This document shows, one piece after another, positions 12,843-18,367 of a DNA stretch of 22,420 bases; positions within the stretch are counted from its first letter, which is position 1, and every line of letters starts with the position of its first letter. Origin of the DNA: a virus; IMG/VR virus record IMGVR_UViG_3300010389_001464, positions 1 through 22,420 of that record. One strand, given 5' to 3'. Both the position numbers and the translations under genes were made by a program. The notes under the pieces are model-generated. The model saw nothing but the letters and a program-made list of their open reading frames with translations. It was not told the origin of the DNA and searched no databases.

Positions 12843-14215
12843 TAGACTTCTCCTTTGTAATGCTCTAAGAAATAGTTCAAATCTTCTGGGGTTCCAATAC
12901 CCCACATACCATCTTTGTCAATGTCTTTGATTCTGATCTTCTTACCATCTTCAATTGCTTCATTGAAAACAGGACAAACATAGAATTCATTATTGACTCT
13001 AATGTTTTTCTCAATCATTTGTTCTGCAAACTTTACATAATCAGAACCGCGTTTCCAGTAATAGATTCCAACAGTTGCATGTTCTGAAATAGGTTTCTTC
13101 TCAGCAACCTCAGACACATAACCATCTTCACCCAACTTAGCATAGGACCATTTGGGGTGAGTTGCTGGGAATGTAATGATACCACCATCAATTCCATCAT
13201 TCTGGAAAGCATAAAGAGTTTCATTACTATCCCACTCAACAAACTGGTCAGAGTTTGCCATTACTAGTGGTTCATCGTTGTTGATGAATTCTTTCGCAAG
13301 TAGAGTGGTACAAGCTGCACCTTCTGTGAGTCCATCAACCTGTACAATGTTGCACCCAGGAGCAATAAGAGGGAGCAGGTAATTAAGGTTGTACTTGTCA
13401 TAGTGTTCTCTCTGTACAATAAATGTGTAATTTGCTTTGATGTTCAGGTTCTCAACAACCACTTGAATCATTGGTTTGCCCTTAACTTCAATCAAAGGTT
13501 TGGGGAAGGTGTATCCCTGACTAGCAAATCTGCTGCCAGCACCTGCCATAGGAATAAGAACATTCATAGTCTTGCTCTCCCATGCAACTTTCTTCTTTGT
13601 GCCATTTAGAATTTTTTTAATCCTATCAATCTTTGCCTGATTAAGATCTTTTCTATTCTCTACAGGAACTAAATGTGCTTTGCTATCTAAAGCACCCTGT
13701 CTACCAATATGACTATCTTCAATAATTACAGTGTCAGCAGGAAGAGCACCCAATGCAGTCATACACTTCCAGTACATTGCTGGGAATGGTTTGTTTCTGA
13801 CTACATCTTCATTGGACACATACATGTCCACAAACTCTAATACTCCTAATCTTAATAAAATGATTTTAACAGTATTCCTAATAGAGTTAGATGCAACTGC
13901 AATCTTGTAACCTGCATCTACAAGTTGCTGGAAGTATCCCATCAACTCATAGTCTTTTGCAACACAGTCATTAAAGATCTTAAGAGTTGCTTCTTGTTTA
14001 TCTTTCCAGATCTTATCATACTGATCTACAGGAAGACTCTTATTCTTGGTGAGAAGTTCTAGTTTTGCTCTAGTGGGGAGACCATCATAGATGCTTACAT
14101 GTTCTTCTCTACTGATAGCATAGTCTTCACCAAGTGCTTGGTTAAGTGCCTCATAATGATAGTCCTTGCTATCAATAAGGACACCATCCAAATCAAAGAT
14201 TACCAGTTTTGTCAT
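12842..14215 (-). CDS. fused HAD phosphatase / sugar nucleotidyltransferase
   Basis: A 457-residue two-domain enzyme. Residues 1-210 are HAD-superfamily, beta-phosphoglucomutase-like: [10 protein letters not shown] with D8 and D10, VASNS (107-111), NKPFP with Lys142, and IIEDSHIG with D167. From about 217, MNVLIPMAGAGSRF, then PKPLIEVKGKPMIQVV (238-253), is the nucleotide-binding signature of NTP sugar transferases; NSDQF and EVAEKKPIS follow. It could dephosphorylate or isomerise a sugar phosphate and activate it as a nucleotide sugar. ATG 14215 sits inside the end of the GDP-fucose synthase gene (23-base overlap); the frame's longer N-terminus is a shadow of that gene. The substrate is unknown. 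The following GDPD-like gene may work with it. Confidence 0.85.
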   Translation of the reverse strand: MTKLVIFDLDGVLIDSKDYHYEALNQALGEDYAISREEHVSIYDGLPTRAKLELLTKNKSLPVDQYDKIWKDKQEATLKIFNDCVAKDYELMGYFQQLVDAGYKIAVASNSIRNTVKIILLRLGVLEFVDMYVSNEDVVRNKPFPAMYWKCMTALGALPADTVIIEDSHIGRQGALDSKAHLVPVENRKDLNQAKIDRIKKILNGTKKKVAWESKTMNVLIPMAGAGSRFASQGYTFPKPLIEVKGKPMIQVVVENLNIKANYTFIVQREHYDKYNLNYLLPLIAPGCNIVQVDGLTEGAACTTLLAKEFINNDEPLVMANSDQFVEWDSNETLYAFQNDGIDGGIITFPATHPKWSYAKLGEDGYVSEVAEKKPISEHATVGIYYWKRGSDYVKFAEQMIEKNIRVNNEFYVCPVFNEAIEDGKKIRIKDIDKDGMWGIGTPEDLNYFLEHYKGEV

Positions 14216-15131
14216 TCTTGTACCATTCGTAAGTATCATAGATGCCTTGACGGATTCCAATCTTAGGACTCCAACCAAGTTGTTTTATTTTGTCCACATT
14301 TAAAACTTTCCTAGGAGTTCCATTTGGTTTGGAAGTATCCCATTTAATCTGTCCCTTATATCCAACAATGATGGAAATAAGTTCAGTAAGTTCTTTAATA
14401 GTTAAATCTTGACCTGTACCAATATTAATGATCTCAGGGTTATTATAAGAAATCATACAATGATAACATGCCTCAGCAAGATCGTCAACATGAAGGAACT
14501 CTCTTTTTGCAGATCCATCTCCCCAACACTCAACATGTGGAGAGTTAGATTCTTTTGCCTCATGAAACTTTCTAATCAAAGCAGGCAAAACATGAGAAGT
14601 TTCTAGATCAAAATTGTCATTCAAACCATAAAGGTTTGTTGGCATCAATGAGATGGCATTAAATCCATATTGTTCTTTGTATGCTTGACACATCTTAATG
14701 CCAGCAATCTTAGCAATGGCATAGGCATCATTAGTGGGTTCTAGAGCACCAGTCATCAACTGATCTTCTGTGATTGGTTGTGTTGCCATCTTGGGATAGA
14801 TGCAGGATGAGCCAAGGAATAGAAGTTTCTTAGTTCCACATCTGTAAGATGCATCAATAATATTTGACTGGATCATCAAGTTGTCATAAATGAATTCTGC
14901 TGGATACATTTTGTTCCCAAGAATTCCACCAACTTTGGCAGCAGCAAGAAAAACATAATCTGGTGCTGCTTGTTTGAAATATGCATCAACTTGTTTTCTA
15001 TCTCTTAGATCACAAGACTCTCTGCAAACCCAATAGATTTTTTCATAACCCTTGCTCTTTAATTTACGAACAATGGCAGATCCAACTAGACCATTGTGTC
15101 CAGCAACAAATATCTTAGATTTACTGTCCAT
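14193..15131 (-). CDS. fcl: GDP-L-fucose synthase
   Basis: A 312-residue epimerase/reductase that converts GDP-4-keto-6-deoxymannose to GDP-L-fucose with NADPH. It has the Rossmann motif [14 protein letters not shown] (8-21), [11 protein letters not shown], the serine site LGSSCIYP (106-113) and the Y-x-x-x-K pair Y137/K141 (AYAIAKIAG). [12 protein letters not shown] and [14 protein letters not shown] are typical of the GER1/WcaG group. Length is normal (about 310-320). ATG 15131 lies 11 bases before the end of gmd; an in-frame upstream start at 15149 would overlap gmd further. It acts directly after Gmd and feeds the two fucosyltransferases downstream. Confidence 0.95.
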   Translation of the reverse strand: MDSKSKIFVAGHNGLVGSAIVRKLKSKGYEKIYWVCRESCDLRDRKQVDAYFKQAAPDYVFLAAAKVGGILGNKMYPAEFIYDNLMIQSNIIDASYRCGTKKLLFLGSSCIYPKMATQPITEDQLMTGALEPTNDAYAIAKIAGIKMCQAYKEQYGFNAISLMPTNLYGLNDNFDLETSHVLPALIRKFHEAKESNSPHVECWGDGSAKREFLHVDDLAEACYHCMISYNNPEIINIGTGQDLTIKELTELISIIVGYKGQIKWDTSKPNGTPRKVLNVDKIKQLGWSPKIGIRQGIYDTYEWYKNDKTGNL

Positions 15132-16128
15132 AAAGTACCATGTCTTCAATCAATTGATCAAATGAAATTTTAGGTTCCCAACCTAATTTTTCCTTTGCCT
15201 TAGTGGCATCACCTAATAAGGTTTCTACTTCAGCAGGTCTGAAGTATTTAGGATCTACCTTTACCACCACATTGTTGGTGTAAGTATCAATTCCAATTTC
15301 ATTTAATCCTTCACCTTCCCATGCAATATTCATTCCAAAGTATGGTGCTGTCTTTTCAACAAACTCTCTGACTGAGTGTTGTTCACCAGTTGCAATCACA
15401 TAGTCCTCAGGTTCATCTTGCTGGAGCATCAACCACATTGCTTCAACATAATCCTTAGCATGTCCCCAGTCTCTCATAGCATTGAGGTTGCCAAGATACA
15501 GTTTGCTTTGCAGTCCAGAAGAGATCATAGAAAAACCTCTAGTGATTTTTCTGGTTACAAAAGTTTCACCTCTCCTTGGAGACTCATGGTTAAACAGAAT
15601 TCCAGAACTAGCGTGCATTCCATATGATTCACGATAGTTTTTGACAATCCAATATCCATAGAGTTTAGCAACTCCATAAGGAGATCTTGGATAGAATGGT
15701 GTTGTTTCTTTTTGTGGAACTTCTTGAACTAGACCATACAATTCACTTGTAGATGCCTGGTAAATACGAACATCATCTTCCATACCAAGAAGACGTACTG
15801 CCTCAAGAATACGAAGAGTTCCAAGTGCATCTGTTTGTCCAGTATATTCTGGCATTTCAAAAGACACCTTTACATGACTTTGAGCACCAAGATTATAAAT
15901 CTCTTCTGGTTTTACCTTTTGAATGACCTTAACAATATTTGTAGAGTCTGTTAGATCACCATAGTGAAGATGAATTCTTTCATAGATGTGGTCAATTCTA
16001 TGAGTATTAATTAGAGAAGATCTCCTAACAATACCATGAACTTCATAACCTTTCTCAAGCAGTAACTCTGCAAGATAAGATCCATCCTGTCCAGTGATAC
16101 CAGTAATTAATGCTTTCTTTAATCTCAT
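15121..16128 (-). CDS. gmd: GDP-mannose 4,6-dehydratase
   Basis: A 335-residue short-chain dehydrogenase/reductase that makes GDP-4-keto-6-deoxy-D-mannose, the first step from GDP-mannose to GDP-fucose. It shows the NADP-binding [16 protein letters not shown] (8-23), RRSS (35-38), STSELYG (126-132, with the catalytic Ser/Thr and Glu) and Y151-GVA-K155. [16 protein letters not shown] and [15 protein letters not shown] complete the family pattern. Length is slightly short of bacterial Gmd (about 350-370) but the core is intact. GDP-mannose must come from the host, as no mannose-activating enzyme is visible here. It is the first gene of the operon, with a promoter fused to a terminator just upstream and only a weak ribosome site. 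Confidence 0.96.
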   Translation of the reverse strand: MRLKKALITGITGQDGSYLAELLLEKGYEVHGIVRRSSLINTHRIDHIYERIHLHYGDLTDSTNIVKVIQKVKPEEIYNLGAQSHVKVSFEMPEYTGQTDALGTLRILEAVRLLGMEDDVRIYQASTSELYGLVQEVPQKETTPFYPRSPYGVAKLYGYWIVKNYRESYGMHASSGILFNHESPRRGETFVTRKITRGFSMISSGLQSKLYLGNLNAMRDWGHAKDYVEAMWLMLQQDEPEDYVIATGEQHSVREFVEKTAPYFGMNIAWEGEGLNEIGIDTYTNNVVVKVDPKYFRPAEVETLLGDATKAKEKLGWEPKISFDQLIEDMVLYGQ

Positions 16129-16148
16129 TACAGAATAATATTTTTTAT

Positions 16149-16177
16149 ATTATACAAAAAAAGAGAGGTTTATGCAA
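16149..16177 (-). promoter_or_regulatory. promoter of the glycan operon
   Basis: On the minus strand TATAAT (16154-16149) is preceded after 17 bases by TTGCAT (16177-16172), a weak -35 box lying in the loop and arm of the terminator hairpin. Transcription would begin about 14 bases before the gmd ATG, leaving almost no leader. Confidence 0.55.
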
Positions 16178-16184
16178 CCTCTCT
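16156..16184 (-). terminator. rho-independent terminator before gmd
   Basis: AGAGAGGTT-GCATA-AACCTCTCT (9 bp, 16184-16162) followed by seven T. It closes the tRNA-containing transcript and could act as an attenuator for read-through into gmd. Confidence 0.85.
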
Positions 16185-16187
16185 CTT

Positions 16188-16387
16188 CATGTAGGTATGC
16201 AGGCTCGCCACCAATTCTTTGACTGGAAATTGGAAACCAGGCGGGAGTTAGATCCCATCCGCACCACTTGCTTTTAGGAAGCAAGAAACCTAAGGGGTCA
16301 TATGACTCCACCAGGATTTTTAAAGTCTCTCCATGACTGAAGGGGGGGTTTCCCGACCAGGGTGCTTTTAGAGTCTTCCCAAGACTA
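16188..16387 (-). ncRNA. candidate structured RNA upstream of gmd
   Basis: No convincing gene lies in these 200 bases between tRNA-Met and the gmd terminator, but the minus strand is full of stems. These are AGTCTT/AAGACT (16386-16372), GGG-AAA-CCC, the near-palindrome around GTCATATGAC, CTTGCTT/AAGCAAG, GGGA/TCCC, and a two-part stem CGCC/GGCG enclosing CCAATT/AATTGG (16233-16211). A block of the form GACTyTAAAA...CCTGGT occurs twice, and CTAAAAGCA twice. A terminator follows directly. Weinberg and colleagues described two structured RNA classes, wcaG and manA, in cyanophages and marine DNA, the former before exopolysaccharide genes. This position fits, but I could not test the match. It may be a riboswitch-like element controlling gmd or a free-standing RNA. 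Confidence 0.55.
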
Positions 16388-16460
16388 TGCTCCCTGTGAG
16401 GATCGAACTCACCTCAGGCGAATTATGAGTTCGCTGCATTCACCAGATTGCTAAAGGAGC
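16388..16460 (-). tRNA. tRNA-Met (CAT) or lysidine-type tRNA-Ile
   Basis: A 73-base cloverleaf: acceptor GCTCCTT/AGGGAGC, D stem GCA/TGC, anticodon stem GCGAA/TTCGC with loop CTCATAA (anticodon CAT), and T stem GTGAG/CTCAC with loop TTCGATC. CCA is not encoded. The CAT anticodon fits elongator methionine; a modified tRNA-Ile reading AUA is possible, though the neighbouring tRNA already has the TAT anticodon for AUA. Confidence 0.88.
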
Positions 16461-16484
16461 ATTTGCTATTTGCGAATAGCAAAT
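16461..16484. repeat. perfect hairpin filling the spacer between two tRNAs
   Basis: ATTTGCTATT-TGCG-AATAGCAAAT is a 10-bp perfect inverted repeat occupying exactly the spacer between tRNA-Ile and tRNA-Met. It shares only the discriminator base of tRNA-Ile. No T-run follows, so it is not a terminator; it may guide processing of the tRNA precursor. Confidence 0.6.
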
Positions 16485-16555
16485 AGGAGTACTGAGAGTT
16501 GAACTCAGACTACCCCGTTATAAGCAGGGCGCTCTAACCATTAAGCTATACTCCC
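16484..16555 (-). tRNA. tRNA-Ile (TAT)
   Basis: A 72-base cloverleaf: acceptor GGGAGTA/TACTCCT (one G-U pair), D arm GCTTAATGGTTAGAGC, anticodon stem CCCTG/CGGGG with loop CTTATAA (anticodon TAT, codon AUA), and T arm CTGAG-TTCAACT-CTCAG. CCA is not encoded. A tRNA for AUA suits an AT-rich phage in a host where this codon is rare; the benefit is inferred. Confidence 0.88.
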
Positions 16556-16561
16556 ATCCAG

Positions 16562-16762
16562 TTAAGGGGCATCAGTATTATACTCAGTGTATATCTTTAA
16601 CCACTCTTCAGTCTCTTCATCATATGGAACCATTACTGCATCACCATACTCACTGGTAATTACAAATGATTCTCCACCTTCAACTCTGTCCATTAAGTTA
16701 TCAAAATCTTCTTGAAATTCTTCTACAGTAAATTTCTGAAGATCACCAATTTCTTTTTTCAT
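16562..16762 (-). CDS. Phd/YefM-like antitoxin
   Basis: A 66-residue acidic protein, MKKEIGDLQKFTVEEFQEDF, then NLMDRVEGGESFVITSEYGD. This matches the Phd/YefM pattern: a short strand, a helix ending in L-x-D-R-V-E-x-G-E, F-V-I-T, and a strand of the D-A-V-M-V-P type. Such proteins fold as dimers that bind DNA with the N-terminal part and neutralise a RelE- or Doc-type toxin with the C-terminal tail. No toxin gene is seen next to it. The preceding 51-residue gene, which overlaps it by 20 bases, is not a known toxin. It may block a host toxin, regulate phage genes, or pair with an unrecognised partner. ATG 16762 is chosen because the frame upstream of it lies inside the previous gene. Confidence 0.65.
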   Translation of the reverse strand: MKKEIGDLQKFTVEEFQEDFDNLMDRVEGGESFVITSEYGDAVMVPYDEETEEWLKIYTEYNTDAP

Positions 16763-16898
16763 TAAAAAACTCATCCAAAGGATCCTTTTTGGTTTTGATA
16801 ATGGCACATGCTCTTTTGTAGAACATGTTATCTGTATTCCCAGAGGCTTCAAAAGTCTCTTTAATTTTTACCCAATTTTGATAGGTATGGTCATCCAT
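16743..16898 (-). CDS. hypothetical protein, 51 aa
   Basis: A 51-residue basic protein (MDDHTYQNWVKIKETFEASG, later MFYKRACAIIKTKKDPLDEF) that starts 19 bases after a late-like promoter box. Its end overlaps the antitoxin-like gene by 20 bases. Probably two or three helices; no known toxin or DNA-binding motif. The coupling with the Phd-like gene makes it the best candidate partner, but nothing in the sequence shows toxicity. Confidence 0.6.
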   Translation of the reverse strand: MDDHTYQNWVKIKETFEASGNTDNMFYKRACAIIKTKKDPLDEFFNEKRNW

Positions 16899-16911
16899 TT
16901 TTTGGTCCCAT

Positions 16912-16928
16912 GGTATAATTTATATACC
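16912..16928. promoter_or_regulatory. late-like promoter box inside an inverted repeat
   Basis: The minus strand reads GGTATA-TAAAT-TATACC, a perfect 6-bp inverted repeat, and contains TATAAATT (16924-16917), one base off the late box TATAAATA. It lies 19 bases before the ATG at 16898. It may be a late promoter, an operator for the Phd-like protein, or both. Confidence 0.4.
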
Positions 16929-16950
16929 AAAATAACCATCTCTTAACAAT

Positions 16951-17106
16951 TCAATATTTGTTAAGATGATCCTCCAACCTATGCAAAAGTCCCTCCATCT
17001 TTGGCATGTCAGGTATCTCTAGATTAGAGACATACAAGTATTCATCCAAAGCAATTGTTAACAATTCAACATCACCTTTGGAAAGATTTGGGGAATCCCA
17101 GTTCAT
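16951..17106 (-). CDS. hypothetical protein, 51 aa
   Basis: A 51-residue acidic, helical protein (MNWDSPNLSKGDVELLTIAL, ending LHRLEDHLNKY). The ATG at 17106 overlaps the stop of the cysteine-rich gene by four bases (ATGA). A GGTGATG-VELLTIALDEYL helix followed by PKMEGLLHRLEDHLNK suggests two amphipathic helices. Function unknown. Confidence 0.6.
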   Translation of the reverse strand: MNWDSPNLSKGDVELLTIALDEYLYVSNLEIPDMPKMEGLLHRLEDHLNKY

Positions 17107-17354
17107 TTAATTTCAAACTCCAGTTTTCTAATTTTGCGATTTTTTCTTGATTCTTGGAAAGCAAGATCATCTTTACTCAGGACAGAATTGCTTTCCTTCT
17201 TTTTTATATTACTCAAGATCTCAACTAATGTCAAGTCTCTTGCTGAGATGGTCTCTCCTTTTATTGTAGTTAAGTTATCACACCCACAGCACTTAGTCTT
17301 GGATGGGTGTGCGTGCAACACGTTGTTGCAATTCTTGCATAAGATTGTAGTCAT
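17103..17354 (-). CDS. cysteine-rich small protein, possible zinc ribbon
   Basis: An 83-residue protein whose N-terminus carries C6-x2-C9 and C22-C23-x-C25 (LCKNCNNVLHAHPSKTKCCG), the layout of a small zinc ribbon. A lysine- and arginine-rich helical C-terminus follows (KNRKIRKLEFEIK). Such phage proteins often bind nucleic acid or the host transcription machinery, but no specific family is evident. It is the first protein gene after tRNA-Gly and is expected to be read early from the strong promoter at 17466-17494. Confidence 0.65.
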   Translation of the reverse strand: MTTILCKNCNNVLHAHPSKTKCCGCDNLTTIKGETISARDLTLVEILSNIKKKESNSVLSKDDLAFQESRKNRKIRKLEFEIK

Positions 17355-17382
17355 TGTTCTGCATAGATTGTTGTTTTAATAA

Positions 17383-17453
17383 AGCGAGTAACGGGATTCG
17401 AACCCGTGACACCAACTTGGAAGGATGGGATGTTACCACTACACCATACTCGC
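17383..17453 (-). tRNA. tRNA-Gly (TCC)
   Basis: A 71-base cloverleaf: acceptor GCGAGTA/TACTCGC, D arm GTGT-AGTGGTA-ACAT, anticodon loop CTTCCAA (anticodon TCC), and T arm ACGGG-TTCGAAT-CCCGT. The anticodon stem CCATC/GTTGG has one T-T mismatch. CCA is not encoded. It begins about six bases after the predicted transcription start. Confidence 0.92.
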
Positions 17454-17458
17454 AGGTA

Positions 17459-17480
17459 TGTGAGAATTATACATCTCACA
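17459..17480. repeat. inverted repeat enclosing the -10 box
   Basis: TGTGAGA-N8-TCTCACA is a perfect 7-bp inverted repeat whose spacer holds the TATAAT of the tRNA-Gly promoter. Its position suggests an operator; a protein bound here would block polymerase. Confidence 0.55.
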
Positions 17481-17494
17481 AATTCAATTGTCAA
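17466..17494 (-). promoter_or_regulatory. perfect sigma70 promoter of the tRNA-Gly unit
   Basis: TTGACA (17494-17489), 17 bases, TATAAT (17471-17466) on the minus strand, an exact consensus. The TGA within the -35 is the stop codon of the lysozyme-like gene. It should be a strong early promoter for host RNA polymerase. Confidence 0.85.
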
Positions 17495-18117
17495 GCAAAG
17501 ACTAACTTTTTAGTATAGTCATATGCATAGGTTTCTCTGGGACCTTTGATACCCCAACCTAACCAATAATAAGCAGCAACCATATACTGGTGAACTGGTT
17601 GTCCATGACCTTCAAATTCTGGTAGAACTTTCTGGAAAGAATACTCATTGATCATGTAACTTACTTGACCCTCTAGAGAAGATGGATCACAATCATACTT
17701 CTTACAGAATCTACCTAACCCCAGATAGCGGTTTGTAGAGGTCCACTGAATGAGCCCATAACCACCGCTATAGCAACGATTGTAAGGAACTCTAGCACCT
17801 CCCTCACAAATATTGGCATGGAAATTACTTTCCTGCTTAATGTTTCCAAGAATTGTTGCAAGGGCATTCCTATCAGAGATCTTTGTTCTTGCTTGGAGTT
17901 GTTCTAGGACATACTTCTCATTGTCATTACATCCAGGACACTTCCAAGACTTTTCCTCTACTTCAATCTCTTTAACAGAATTTGGATCTACAAGTCCAAC
18001 AACTGGTTCTACAATTTGTGGTGGTGGATCAATTTCTGTTATCTTTGGATAAATCCCCTTTGCACAAGCTGCAAATGGAATAGAAAGAAGTAAAGGTAAA
18101 AATAGTTTTTTAAACAT
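17491..18117 (-). CDS. secreted tail-lysozyme-like protein (possible lipoprotein)
   Basis: A 208-residue protein with an N-terminal export signal (MFKKLFLPLLLSIPFAACAK), where FAAC-18 could be a lipobox, then a proline-rich linker (about 24-58). A catalytic domain follows with NALATILGNIKQESNFHANI (84-103; Glu96 is the likely catalytic acid), GGYGLIQWTSTNRY and QYMVAAYYWLGWGIKG. This pattern matches the phage tail-lysozyme domain, related to peptidoglycan hydrolases. Six cysteines in the exported part (C60, C63 and later) suggest disulfides and a periplasmic site. It could weaken the cell wall at lysis or act from the virion. The F at lipobox position -3 is unusual, so plain secretion is also possible. 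Confidence 0.82.
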   Translation of the reverse strand: MFKKLFLPLLLSIPFAACAKGIYPKITEIDPPPQIVEPVVGLVDPNSVKEIEVEEKSWKCPGCNDNEKYVLEQLQARTKISDRNALATILGNIKQESNFHANICEGGARVPYNRCYSGGYGLIQWTSTNRYLGLGRFCKKYDCDPSSLEGQVSYMINEYSFQKVLPEFEGHGQPVHQYMVAAYYWLGWGIKGPRETYAYDYTKKLVFA

Positions 18118-18178
18118 TAAAATTAATTGAATTCAACATCCAAATCAAATCGCACTTGTTTGGCACAGTTTGTGATAT

Positions 18179-18367
18179 TTAGGCAAAGTCTTCTAGGTAG
18201 ATTAAAGATAGAACATCAAATTCTTCTTTATTGACAACCCAATCTCTAATCTCATCATACAGTGAAATTGCATCATGAACTCTACCTTCTGCACATAAAT
18301 CATGCATTCTATCAATTACATCATCTATAACTTGGCTACAAGTCTCGTGGATCTGAGTTGAACTCAT
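18179..18367 (-). CDS. hypothetical helical protein, 62 aa
   Basis: A 62-residue acidic protein (MSSTQIHETCSQVIDDVIDR, then LCAEGRVHDAISLYDEIRDW) that is almost all helix. GRVHDAISLYDEI resembles the GRHQEALELYKTY of the 41-residue gene at 1281-1406, both like a half tetratricopeptide unit. AGGA lies six bases before the ATG at 18367. The start lies within the end of the GIY-YIG gene (32-base overlap), and the longer frame upstream is a shadow of that gene. No function known. Confidence 0.6.
   Translation of the reverse strand: MSSTQIHETCSQVIDDVIDRMHDLCAEGRVHDAISLYDEIRDWVVNKEEFDVLSLIYLEDFA

Noticed and set aside
16188-16387. Additional degenerate tRNA in the region before gmd
   Set aside because: Short T-arm-like hairpins such as GGGA/TCCC exist, but no acceptor stem and anticodon loop line up on either strand.
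17459-17480. CRP/cAMP receptor site (TGTGA-N6-TCACA)
   Set aside because: The arms TGTGA and TCACA are 12 bases apart instead of 6, and the repeat encloses the -10 box; it is better viewed as an unidentified operator.
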